From: Pleurodeles waltl
Lineage: Eukaryota > Chordata > Amphibia > Caudata > Salamandridae
Length of the DNA: 64,000 nt
Direction of reading: 5' to 3'
NCBI RefSeq assembly: GCF_031143425.1
Contig: NC_090437.1
Location: 848,607,978 to 848,671,977 of the forward strand
Positions 1-10,555 of the stretch are shown here, piece after piece. A program made the position numbers and the translations under genes. The notes below the pieces were generated by a model. It worked only from the letters and a program-made list of their open reading frames with translations. It did not search any database and was not told the DNA's origin. The stretch's first letter is position 1. Each line of letters opens with the position of its first letter.

Positions 1-1280
1 GCAAGGGACCCACGTCTGGGCATACCCTTCCCACTTGGGGCAACTTTAGCAACACAAAAGGATGATGGACGGAGTGCTGAACAATGCAAACACTCACCCC
101 CAGTCACAGATCTGGGTTTAATCCATCGTTCTTCTGCTCACCATGCCACCCCAGTTTGGACCCAGCCATATGCAAATCAGTCTTGACCCTGTCCCTCATG
201 GGAACAGTCCAGCCCGAACTGCCAAGCTAGGTCCTCACTGGACCGGAAACAAGCATCCTGGGACCGGTTTCAGGGTTTCACCCTTCATCAGCCAGGCTAG
301 CTTGAATCCAGTGGCACAGTGAGCAAGGGACCCACGTCTGGGCATACACTTCCCTCTTGGGGCAACTTTAGCAACACAAAAGGATGATGGACGGAGTGCT
401 GAACAATGCAAACACTCACCTCCAGTCACAGATCTGGGTTTAATCCATCGTTCTTCTGCTCACCATGCCACCCCAGTTTGGACCCAGCCATATGCAAATC
501 AGTCTTGACCCTGTCCCTCATGGGAACAGTCCAGCCCGAACTGCCAGGCTAGGTCCTCACTGGACCGGAAACAAGCATCCTGGGACCGGTTTCAGAGTTT
601 CACCCTTCATCAACCAGGCTAGCTTGAATCCAGTGGCACAGTGAGCAAGGGACCCACGTCTGGGCATACCCTTCCCACTTGGGGCAACTTTAGCAACACA
701 AAAGGATGATGGACGGAGTGCTGAACAATGCAAACACTCACCCCCAGTCACAGATCTGGGTTTAATCCATTGTTCTTCTGCTCACCATGCCACCCCAGTT
801 TGGACCCAGCCATATGCAAATCAGTCTTGACCCTGTCCCTCATGGGAACAGTCCAGCCCGAACTGCCAAGCTAGGTCCTCACTGGACTGTAAACAAGCAT
901 CCTGGGACCGATTTCAGGGTTTCACCCTTCATCAGCCAGGCTAGCTTGAATCCAGTGGCACAGTGAACAAGGGACCCACGTCTGGGCATACCCTTCCTTC
1001 TTGGGGCAACTTTAGCAACACAAAAGGATGATGGACGGAGTGCTGAACAATGCAAACACTCACCCCAGTCACAGATATGGGTTTAGTCCATCGTTCTTCT
1101 GCTCACCATACCACCCCAGTTTGGACCCAGCCATATGCAAATCAGTTTTGACCCTGTGCCTCATGGGAACAGTCCAGCCCGAACTGCCTAGCTAGGTCCT
1201 CACTGGACCGGAAACAAGCATCCTGGGACCGGTTTCAGGGTTTCATCCTTCATCAGCCAGGCTAGCTTGAATACAGTGGC
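1..1280. repeat. 322-bp tandem satellite, four units
   Basis: The same block (caagggacccacgtctggg onward) restarts at 1, 323, 645 and 967, an exact 322-bp period. The fourth unit fades out near 1280. Units differ by a few substitutions each. Small open frames recur once per unit and are repeat artefacts. About 150 bp of the unit is also present, inverted and diverged, at about 2010-2170 (see that entry), so the satellite probably arose by amplifying a piece of a dispersed element. The array runs off the left edge of the window. Confidence 0.95.
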
Positions 1281-1529
1281 AACTTATTTACAGGGTCAGG
1301 CAGGTTTAGAGCAGCAGGTGAGCTGGGCAGTTGCAGGGATTCCTCTGACGCTTGCTGTGTCCCTCTGGTTCAGTCAGCTAGTCCTTGGAGTGGAGGCACT
1401 TCAGCTTGGGATGATGAGTGCAGGTCCAATCCTCCTTCAGAGCAAGCCGGGTAGGCCTCAGGCAGCAGGGCAACAGGATGTCCTTTTTCTGTGGTATCCA
1501 GAGATGGGCTGTTTAGGATCTACCGTGTG

Positions 1530-2175
1530 GGTGACTCATATGTATTAAAAAGGAAAATCTAGGCTTGCCAAATGTTTATTTTTGTTTGGTTGAAACAGCA
1601 GTTTACAACTGAACACATGCTGCAATGGCAGGCGGTAGGTATGTTTGAAGGGGAACTTAAGTGGTAGGCACAATGAGTACTGCAGGCACACTAATAGCAT
1701 GGAGCAACATGGAGTACCACTTTTCTAGGGATTTATAGGTAAATTACATGTGCTTATTAGGTGTAAGCCAATATAAGCATGCTTAAAGGAGAGAGCATAA
1801 GCACTTTAGCACTGGTATCACCATGCTTAAATGAGAGAGCATAACCACTGTAGCACTGGTTATCGGTGGTGAGTGTAGAGTGCTAAGGCCAGCAAAAACA
1901 AATTCAGCAAAAACAGGAGGAATAAGGAAAACAGTTGGGGATGGCCCTGCAGTAGATGGGCATGAGACTTGGCCGGGCAGATCCATGGGGAACAGGGTAA
2001 AGACTGATTTGCATATGGATGGGTCCAAACTGGTGTGATATTGTGAGCAAAAGAAATGTAGATTAAACCCAGATCTGTGACAGGGGCTGAGTGTTTGAAA
2101 AGCTTCAGCACTCCATTCATCATCCTTTTGTGTTGCCGAAGTGTAATGTGCCCCAGTGCAGCATCCTTCCCTGAG
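1530..2175 (-). repeat. Diverged LTR-like fragment plus satellite-related segment
   Basis: Bases about 1530-1965 align on the minus strand with the 5' part of the long TG...CA repeat at 58,483-60,572. Shared blocks include the gcatatgcactttagca-type segment and the caggaggaataaggaaaaca segment. The neighbouring 2010-2170 is an inverted, diverged copy of the satellite unit at 1-1280, sharing cagatctgggtttaat and atgcaaatcagtct on the opposite strand. Boundaries are approximate because divergence is high. Open frames here (for example 1783-2193 minus) carry no recognisable domain. Confidence 0.65.
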
Positions 2176-3489
2176 TGCTCCTGATGCCGCCATCCCTACT
2201 GTGAAAGTATTTTTTGCGCAATGAGCTTTGTATATTTGTCTCTCAAACTATTATGCATCCGATTGTCCTTCCATTATGTTGCAATGTTGGTGATGTGTGG
2301 GTCCATTGCAGGGCTGTTTCGTGGGAGGGGTGTTTGTGTTCAATGACACATCCATATATTTGTGATCAATTGGACAACAGTCCATGGCATGTGCGCAACG
2401 TGAGGGTCTTAGTTGCATTGCTAGATGTGATGTTGCTGTGTTGTTGCTGTTGGGTGACACTATGTTGTGTACACTTCAGTGTACCTGTGCCTCCGATAGG
2501 CAGACGTGTTTTGTGTAGTGTTGCAGCACAGTGTCAGTGATCTGCCCAAAGGAGGCATTTAGTGGCTATGAATGGGTTATTCTTTGTGAATGACTCAGTC
2601 TGAATACACATTACACGTGCACTTCGTGCCCGTAGCGTTAGCCCCATATCATGTGGATGGCAGCAAGACAATCAGTTGTTGTGCTTAATGACATAATGAT
2701 GGTGTGTGCCCTTACCATCGGTTGAGCTTTGGATTTTGTGTACATTCGATGAGCAGCAGCAGGGCATGTGTGATGGGCTGCCTGGCAGCATTGGACGTGT
2801 CATGCTATGTGCAGGTGTCTCTGTTTCCACCAGCTGGGACGTCGTGGATGGACCACCATGGGGACATTGGTAATGTGCAACATACTAATGAGTCAGGTGG
2901 AAACACAGGTTCCGCCAGCCTGTTTGTCTTTCCTCATCACAACAACGGCCTGTGTTCCATGGCAGTGCTGGCGGGACTGCAGGGTATTTGCTCTATAGGC
3001 CCACCAGCATTTTAATACAATGGATCCAACTGCCAATCCGATGGAAGTCGGACCACCTCCACCGCCAAGGCAGTGCACGGACCGCCAAACTTGCAATCAC
3101 GCCCTTAGACATTGTGCTAATATTGTGCTATCATTGTCACTATTATTGGAGTTAATATTCCAAGGATATAAGCTCTAACCTTTTCCTTATTCTTACACAA
3201 AACAAATGATATGAAACCTTACCTCGTACAGATTTTGTTTATATATCACTTTCATCACATATGGTATTAAGGTATTATCAATGGTATCAGTGCTTGCTGG
3301 CTTGTTGTCCAGGGTATAGTACCATACCAGTGTGCAGTGATTATGTCACATCTTATCATATTGAGCTGTTACCTTGAGGGTTGCATTAAATTACCATCTT
3401 TTGTGAGTTTTGCCCCATATTTTTACCCTATTGACTTTTTAAGGCTGCAGAAATTCACCCCTACTAGCCAGTAGTCATGGGCCTGTGCT
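2176..3489. other. No gene recognised
   Basis: Several short open frames exist on both strands but none shows a domain, a plausible splice structure or a family I recognise. A short CCGCC/GGCGG-rich stretch near 3035-3090 resembles fragments of fold-back elements but lacks visible ends. Confidence 0.6.
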
Positions 3490-3995
3490 CGCCCTTTAAG
3501 CAAGGCTGAATTTCTATAACCCTATGAGGACAATTTCACTTGCCTATAAGTCCGTTGCATATGATACAGAGAGTACGGAGGGCCTATAAGTTAAATTCTA
3601 CTAGTGGACTGTAGCACCTTTTGTTCCATCCATTACAGTGTTAGTGCAAACATGGCTATTCGCTTGCCATTGTAGCCTGTTTGTCCCAGTTTAAAAACTG
3701 CCAAAATAAACATTTTCATCTGTCTAAACTTAACTTCAGAATATTAATGTCACCCCTAAGTTGGCCTTATAGCCCAAAAGGCAGGATGCATGGTACTTAA
3801 AAGTCGAACATGTAAAAAGCTAATGTTAAACATGTCCTTACAGTGACAACCATGTGAAAGCAATTTTCACTGTTGCAAGGTGGGCTGTTCCATAGAGAAA
3901 TACTAGGATGGACTATTACATTTAATATCACTTTCTACAACTAGGAAACACCTGGAATTTTAAATATTGGACTATTTGTAATACTTATTAAAAAC
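3490..3995 (+). repeat. Diverged LTR-like fragment
   Basis: This stretch aligns on the plus strand with 53,330-53,740 of the TG...CA repeat. Both contain the series ctactagtgg, cttgccattgtagcctg, gcaggatgcatgg and gcaattttcactgttgcaag in the same order. It is heavily diverged and truncated on both sides, so it is an old copy. Confidence 0.6.
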
Positions 3996-4089
3996 TTAAT
4001 TCAGTAGTGAAGTCAGATTTCTAATAAATGTTAAGGAAAATGTGCTTTTAAAAGTTTATACTCCACCTTTGTAAGCTAATTTGCATTAA

Positions 4090-6456
4090 TTTCCAGCTGC
4101 AGACCTCTGAGTGCTGAAGCCCTGAATGAGTTGTGAAAACTACCCCCAGAGCAGAGACAAAGGCCTGGGCATGTGAAAGTGTTTCTTTTTCTCTGGTGTG
4201 ATTTGAGGAAGAGATTGAAAGCCTGGGACTTGTGGACATTCACTTGAAAATCTACAGCTTGTCCAAAAAGACTCCAGATAAGTTAGGTAAGCCAGTAGTG
4301 AACCAGAGATTCCTCCAGCGCAACCAAGACATTATCAGCATAAAGGATGATAATGTATTCCTCCCATCTGAAGGGAGTCCCCTTAATATTCAGATTATCA
4401 CAAATTCTCTGGGCCAAGGGCTCCATTTAGAGCATGAATAGCAGGGAAAGATGGAGCACCCCTGATGTGTACCTCTATGGATGGGGAACGGAGCCAATGT
4501 CTGTCCGCTCACCCTAACAGTAGATACTGGATAGGTGTTATTACTTAAGATCCATGAGCGGAGTAGTTCTCCGAAAACGAAGCGATTGAGTGTAGCATCG
4601 AGGTATGGCCAGTCGACCCAGACTAATGGCTTTTTGGCATCAACCACTAACAGCATTCGCTCATGGTCTGAGTGTTGCGCTTTATCTAGAAAAGGCAGAA
4701 TTATTCTCATTTTGATGCTGCATTAGCGATGCAGAAAACAAAAGTCCACCTGGTCCGGGGCAATGAGAGGTGGTAGAAAGGGGCCTTAACGGGGACGCAA
4801 GATTACCTGTATAAGGTTTAACGTAAACTTTCAGGAGTTATATTGTCTGTCAGGAAGTGCAAAGGCGTTTATCTTTACCTGGCTTTGTGAGAATGAGGAC
4901 AGACGCCTTTATCATAGAGGACAAAACTGAGGTAGGATCTTTGAGTTGAACAGTCTGGTAAGCAAGGGAGCTAGAGTGGTGCAGATGTTTTTTTTTAGTG
5001 GTTGAGCAGCTTTTCGGGCCTGGTGATTTGAGAAACTTCTGCTTAGAGATGACAGAGATCACCTCTTCAGTTCTAATCAGCCGATCTAGTTTGGCTGCTT
5101 GTACCGTAGTCAGTTTGGAGGTGAGAGCCCCTTTGAGAAAGCAATCTGGTGCTTCTTTGGGTAAGTCCTGCTTAGCACAGAGGTCTGAATAGAAGTCCTG
5201 AAAAGCAGAGGCAATTTGGCTGTCTGTAATGTGTTCCATACGGTTCTTGGCTACAATCATCTGAATACTTGCAGACTGACATTGTACCCACAGCCTATTT
5301 GCCAAAAGGTAGCCGCACCAATCACTGCCAATATAAAAGGAGAGAGGGAGTCGAAGAGTGGCATATTCAGCTCTATCGAGATTGATGCTGGCCAATTGTT
5401 TCCTCGTTGCCTCTAACTTATGCCACACCCGAGGAGCTCCAGTGAGTTTGTGGATGGGCTCGAGTTCCATGACCTGGCTCAACATTTGTTTTCTCTTATC
5501 CTTGAGTATTTTAATGTCAACCACAGATATCTCAATGAGTTCACCTCTAACCATTGCTTTCAAGGTTTCCCAGAGTATTGCTATCATGACCTCAGGGGTG
5601 TCATTTATAGCCAAAAAAGTATATTATTGTTTGATTGACTTGTGTGACAACTTCTGGGCAATAGAGGAGGGTTTCCCGTAGTCGCCAGGCTTGTGGTGAG
5701 GGTCACAGCACAGGTAGAGTCAGAGTGAGGGATACAACAGCATGATTTGGCAGGGCCCGAGGTTCAATTGTACACGATGTAATCAGGGATTTAATGCCTG
5801 AAATGCTCAAGAAGTAGTTGATTCTGGTGCATTTTTTATGTGCATGTGAGAAAAATGTGTGTACCCAAGAATGGGGTTGTAAGGTGCACCAGAGGTTCCT
5901 CATGCCCATTTTCTCAAGACAAGATTGTTCCTCCTGTTAGAGGGCCCTGGAGTCGCCCTGCTGCTGTGCTGATCTGTCTATCCCATTGGCAAAGACTAGA
6001 TTTAGATGCCCCCAAAGAATGATCTTGGGTTGCTGCAATCTTTCCTACTGTCCGGTGGAGGAAGGGTTCCTGCCCCTCATTAGGGGTGTAAAAGGTTCCT
6101 AGAGTAAAGGTGTGATCACCAGTGGAGACCGAGTAAGTGAGTAGCCTGCTCTTGATCTCAGCCAGATTATGGCCAATCTTGCCCCGGAAAGAGATAGATA
6201 CCAGAATTGCTACCCCTGCCATCTTAGAGGAACTGAAAGAGAAGAATTGGTGCAGAAAGGCTTGGGAAGGCATTCTATACCAGTTGCCCGCCAATAAGTG
6301 TGTCTCCTGAAGTAGGCAGGTGTGTGCCCCAGAGTGTTCCAAATATGAGATTATGGTCCGGCATATGACAGGTTTATTGGGACCCTTCACATTTAGAGCT
6401 AGGATCTGTAGATCATGGTGCATGTGGTTGTAGGGTGAAACTACTTGTGGTCGCAT
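4090..6456 (-). pseudogene. L1-clade LINE ORF2 (endonuclease-RT), decayed
   Basis: This reads as an L1 ORF2 running right to left. The first part (6456-5914) is an APE-type endonuclease N-terminus, with the LNVKGPN and LLQETHL motifs. At 5909-5703 the endonuclease C-terminus is visible (RINYFL, PNHAVVSLTL, where families usually have SDHA). At 5614-4850 comes the linker and the start of the reverse transcriptase (LTKPGKD). At 4710-4390 lies the RT core (LLVVDAKK, DWPYL, HRGTHQGC). RT motif C follows at about 4345-4280 and reads YADN instead of YADD. The frame changes several times and stops are present, so the copy is dead. The C-terminal third is missing; the sequence fades near 4090 against an old LTR-like fragment. 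ORF1 of the same element lies upstream at 8040-8907, separated by an inserted fold-back element at 6615-7776. Confidence 0.88.
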
Positions 6457-6614
6457 TAGAGGTGAAGGGTTGGAACTGCAAATAACTTGGGGAGTCTAAG
6501 AAGAAATTACCTAGAGGGTGTGACTATAGGAATGTTTGACCACTGTGTGTATGTTCTCCCCATATAAACAAAAAACCTTAAACAACAACATTGAAAATAC
6601 AAAGTAAATATTAA

Positions 6615-7776
6615 GGCCCTCATTTTGACCCTGGCGGTACGAAGACCGCCAAGACCATGGTGGCGGTGTCACTGCAGACAGTCCGGCGGTGAAGACCGCC
6701 ACATTAAGAGGGTGGCAGGTTGGCCTCTGCCAACCTGCCACATCCCTGGTTGTACCAGGCCGGTTGCAGAGCTGGGCTGGAGATTAGCATCTCCGACCCG
6801 CGGTCCACTGAAGACTGCCGGCGGTATAAGAAGTCGGCTTTCTGCGGAGGTAGCACTGCCATGAAAACACTGGTGGAACCGCTACCGGTGACAGGAAATT
6901 TCTTTCCTGTCACTGTCATTGGTAGTTGACTTCCCCCATACCCCCTGCAAACCCAATACCCCCTCCCCCCGTTCCATACCAGCACTGCCCTCCCCCTTTC
7001 ATACTAGCACCCCTCTCCATACCAGCACCCCCTCCTTGACCCCCTTCCATACTAGCACCCCCTCCCTGCATACACGCATATGCACACCCACACCCACAAG
7101 CTCCCCGCCTACACTCATTCACCTACACTTACATACACACATTCACTCGCACACATCCATACACGCATTCACTTACACGCAACCATACACACATTCGCTC
7201 ACATGCATCCATACACACATTCGCTCACACGCATCCATACATACATTCACTCACACACATCCATACATGCATTCATTCACACGCATTCAGATAATCATTC
7301 CAACACGCACTCACTTCAGCAATCTTACACGCATTCAAACACCCATACCCACACATAGGCATTCAGATAATCATTCCAACATGCACTCACTTCAGCAATC
7401 TTACACGCATTCAAACACCCATACCCACACATAGACACACTTACATGCACACACCCAGACAACACCCGCTAACACAAGCACATACAACATCCCCCACCCT
7501 GCCACCCACCTCCCCTGTCGGACGATCGATTTACAATGTCCGGCGAGGAGATCATCTGGCAGGGAATGGGAACAGTCCTTTTGCAGGGCCAGTGGTGGAA
7601 CCTCCCCTGTGCCTCCGACCACCAGCACGACTACTGGAGGATTTCCACCCAAATTGTGGCAGAAATCTTCCAGTACTTGTAATTTGGTGGTCGTAAGACC
7701 GCCAGCACTGACAGTCTTCTGGTGCCCGTGGCTACGGCGGTCTTCTGAAAAGACCTCCAAAGTCCTAATGAGGGCC
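6615..7776. mobile_element. Fold-back (Harbinger-related, non-autonomous) element
   Basis: The left end reads ggccctcattttgaccctgg and the right end ends in aatgagggcc. Both ends carry inverted cggcggt/accgcc-type arms. The flanking triplets are TAA (6612-6614) and TGA (7777-7779), a near-matching 3-bp duplication. The interior from about 6960 to 7510 is a C-rich, CA-rich tandem array. The element sits inside the L1 between ORF1 and ORF2, so it is younger than that L1. Its end resembles the terminal repeat of the Harbinger at 43,634-52,264. Confidence 0.82.
6960..7510. repeat. CA-rich degenerate tandem repeat
   Basis: Variants of acacgcattcacttacac and catccatacacacattc are repeated. A near-perfect ~66-bp duplication containing cattcagataatcattcca lies at about 7284-7350 and 7358-7424. 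All plus frames stay open (for example 6919-7434, rich in T, H, S and P) only because the repeat lacks stops. It is the internal sequence of the fold-back element. Confidence 0.85.
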
Positions 7777-8039
7777 TGAGTGTGTCATTGTCCAGTCTAG
7801 TGAGTGGCTAGGGCAAAACATACAATTAAAAAAGGATGGCAATGAGCACGGAGCAGCCTTAACACCCCACAATGTGCTGACCGCCCACGCTCCACAGCTT
7901 CATTCATGGGGTGGTACTGCCCGGCGAGTCCCCAGAGAGAGTTTCTAATATCGGCCGTCGATGGGTCTGGTCAGAGGTCCAAGGACCAGATCCCTGCTGG
8001 TTGTCATCATTGATGCCTGCAGGCCCCTCAATCACGTTG

Positions 8040-8907
8040 ACTTATCTGGGACTATTTGGGTGGATCATCTTTTATACCTAGGATTTGGCGGGCTTCCTCA
8101 AGAGCTGCTGGAGTTCGCCTTACCATCTAAAAATGAACATAAAGGGGTGGCTCCATGAATACAAAATTCCTTCCTCTCGTAGGCAGGTTGTGACTGGGCA
8201 AAATGTGCTGCATTTCTGAAGTGTGGAAGCTGACAAATATTGATACAGCATGGGTTTGAGTCCATTGATTTGTAGTGGGTGTCTATCTCTGGCAGTACAG
8301 AGAACACATTCCTTCAGTTGGAAATTTTGGACACACACTAGGATGTCCACCGGAGTAGCATTGTCCTGTATCTGGGGGCCCACTCTATATGCCCTATCCT
8401 GCTTGATGTTGAAATCGGGAGATTCTTCTAAGATCTATCAAAAAAGATCTGTAAGAAACTGACGCATATCAGTTTGTTCAGCCACAGATCGTACTACTTT
8501 GGTCTGTACATTATTATTTCTTCAGTGATTTTCTAAATCTTTGGTGTGGGCTTGTAGATCTAGATGCTGATCCTGCAGATGGAAGATTTCTTTCTGCAAC
8601 TGTTTGATCTGTTCATCCTGGGTACTCTTGCGATCTTCCATGAAGGAAACTCTGTGACCCAAGCCATCAAGCTCACGGCAGACTTCTTTGAGATCATTGG
8701 AGAAGTCCTTTTTCAGGGTCGGAAGGTCATCTCTCAGGGAAGTGGTCAGAACTTCTAGAAAAGGCCGAGTGACCTGCGTATCTATCTCCCCAGGGGCTGA
8801 TGAATGTCTGCACTTGAGGGTGGCATTGTTTCAGTAGTTTGAAACCCTGGGGGCTTGAAGAGCATCTCTTTCAGTGTTCAATCTTTCTTGCCTCCCCTAG
8901 TAGCCAT
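8040..8907 (-). pseudogene. L1-clade LINE ORF1, decayed
   Basis: Reading the minus strand from an ATG at 8907, the product begins MATRGGK. It then gives a heptad-rich coiled coil around 8740-8560 (for example LDGLGHRVSFMEDRKSTQDE). The ORF1 RNA-binding core follows at 8470-8110, with RAYRVGPQ, DILVCVQNFQLKE and a segment ending YSWSHPFMFIF. These match the layout of L1 ORF1 proteins (coiled coil, RRM-like core, C-terminal domain), whose products coat LINE RNA as trimers. In-frame stops and frameshifts are present, for example soon after the ATG and at about 8120. It belongs with the ORF2 remains at 4090-6456. The start is chosen because it precedes the coiled coil in the right frame. Confidence 0.8.
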
Positions 8908-10100
8908 ACCTCTCTTCTTCTTCAGAGCAAACCCCGCAGAGGGAGGGGAACCTCAACCACCGAGTGTTCAGAAGGTATGCCTGGTGACGTGAGAGAATGC
9001 CGGGCAGAGCAAGTGGGGTGGTATGTGAGTCCCTGGAGGACTGAACCACTGGGGAGCATCTCTTTCAATCCACTACCAGCATCTTAATCACCCCAAGTGT
9101 GGTCCAGGGAGTGAGCACCTCAGTTCAAGTGTCATGTCCCTCTAGCACTGTCAATGCAGCGTTGTAGCTCAAAAGTGAGCCATGCAGGGGGGCAGGATCT
9201 CCAGTGCTCGTGGAGCAGGTCATGGACAGATTGTTCACTTCAGGTAAGGGTGCATCAACCATCCATACCCCCAAGGTGAGTCGCTCTGGTCCACCCACAT
9301 CAGAAGGCCAGTATTAGGGCCCAGCTCCAGTGGCCTCCACCAGGACCCTGCAATCTATTTCTGGCGTGTGGATAGAGTGTGATTCAAAAAGCTGTGAGGC
9401 ACTCAGGTATCCCAATGAAAGTGAGGGAGGGCACTCAAGGTGCTCAGCTGGTTTGTCTTCCACTGGTCCCAGGGCAACTGGCAAGAACTTGTGATGATCA
9501 CTGGTAGTAGCCCCGGGCCTCCTGCTTGTTGGGCCACCTCCTGCTAAATTCTGACACAAACCCTAAAACGAGCCTCTCACTGTCTATACAACCCAATTGG
9601 GACCTTTAATGCCATTGAGGTCCGAATCTGGTGTGCTGAGTGGTCACCAAAGTCACTCAAGGGAGAGCCGATGGGCATAGAGCAGGGACTCACGAAAGCA
9701 AGCTTCCCATGCGGGACATCAAGGCCTCCTTGTGTGGTGTTGTTGTGAGGGTCTCTGGGACTCCCAGTGCCAGTCAGCATGGGGAATGTCACCAGCCAGC
9801 TCTGTGACTCTCAGTTTCTGTGATCTGATCCCCACCTCAGTGCCTATTGTGACCCTTCGTTATCCGGTGTGGGTGCAGCCTCCCAATCTAGGCTGTGGTC
9901 TGTCAGACATGCATAAAACCTACCTCTCAGGACCCCGTTTCCAGCACTGGTCTTGATTCTTCTTGTTTGGGCATCGGAAGAAGGGGCTGCTCTACTACCC
10001 CATGTACTCCTTGTTATTCAGATCATTAAAAATGGACTGCAGCGGATCAGGGCAGAGTAGTCGGGGTTGGACATACAGAAAAATGTGTGCCTCCCATCCT
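8908..10100 (-). mobile_element. Probable 5' region of the minus-strand L1
   Basis: This GC-richer stretch lies directly upstream of ORF1 of the minus-strand L1 and holds only short, unrecognised frames. It is most simply the 5' UTR of that element. The outer boundary is not marked by anything I can see, so the right limit is a guess. Confidence 0.4.
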
Positions 10101-10555
10101 CCATTTTAACCATGCCCCCTTATTTAAGACATTAGAAATTCATATTTCCTGATCCTGGATGTTTGTTGCTTTGGTGTCATTCAATTTATTGAAATATTTT
10201 CTGTTTCTGTTTATATAAATTGCTTAGGGTTTTTTATTGTGTACTTCGACTTTATCACTGTTTTGCAAATACATTGAAAATTGCCTGTAAGTTAACTCTG
10301 CCTGCTTTGTGCCATGGCTAGCAGAGGCTGAGCTTTGGTTAATTTAGTGGCTTTAGTGGTTTACTTTGACAAGAACTTTGCTCATTACTTAAGGTGGTTA
10401 GTCACCCCTGCGTAAATAATAACCCAATGTATTCTGCGTCATGGTTTTTAATTACACATTAAATTTGAATTAATATACAACTTTTGGAGTGGGTGTGTTT
10501 GTTTATTATTGTTTATTAAATGTGGTATTTTAGATTATGAAGCGTTTTCTCTAAC
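10101..10555. other. AT-rich, nothing recognised
   Basis: No frame above about 60 codons, no repeat structure and no domain are seen. Confidence 0.6.

Noticed and set aside
1267..1548. 93-codon plus frame after the satellite
   Set aside because: Its start lies in satellite sequence and the remainder matches no family; treated as chance.
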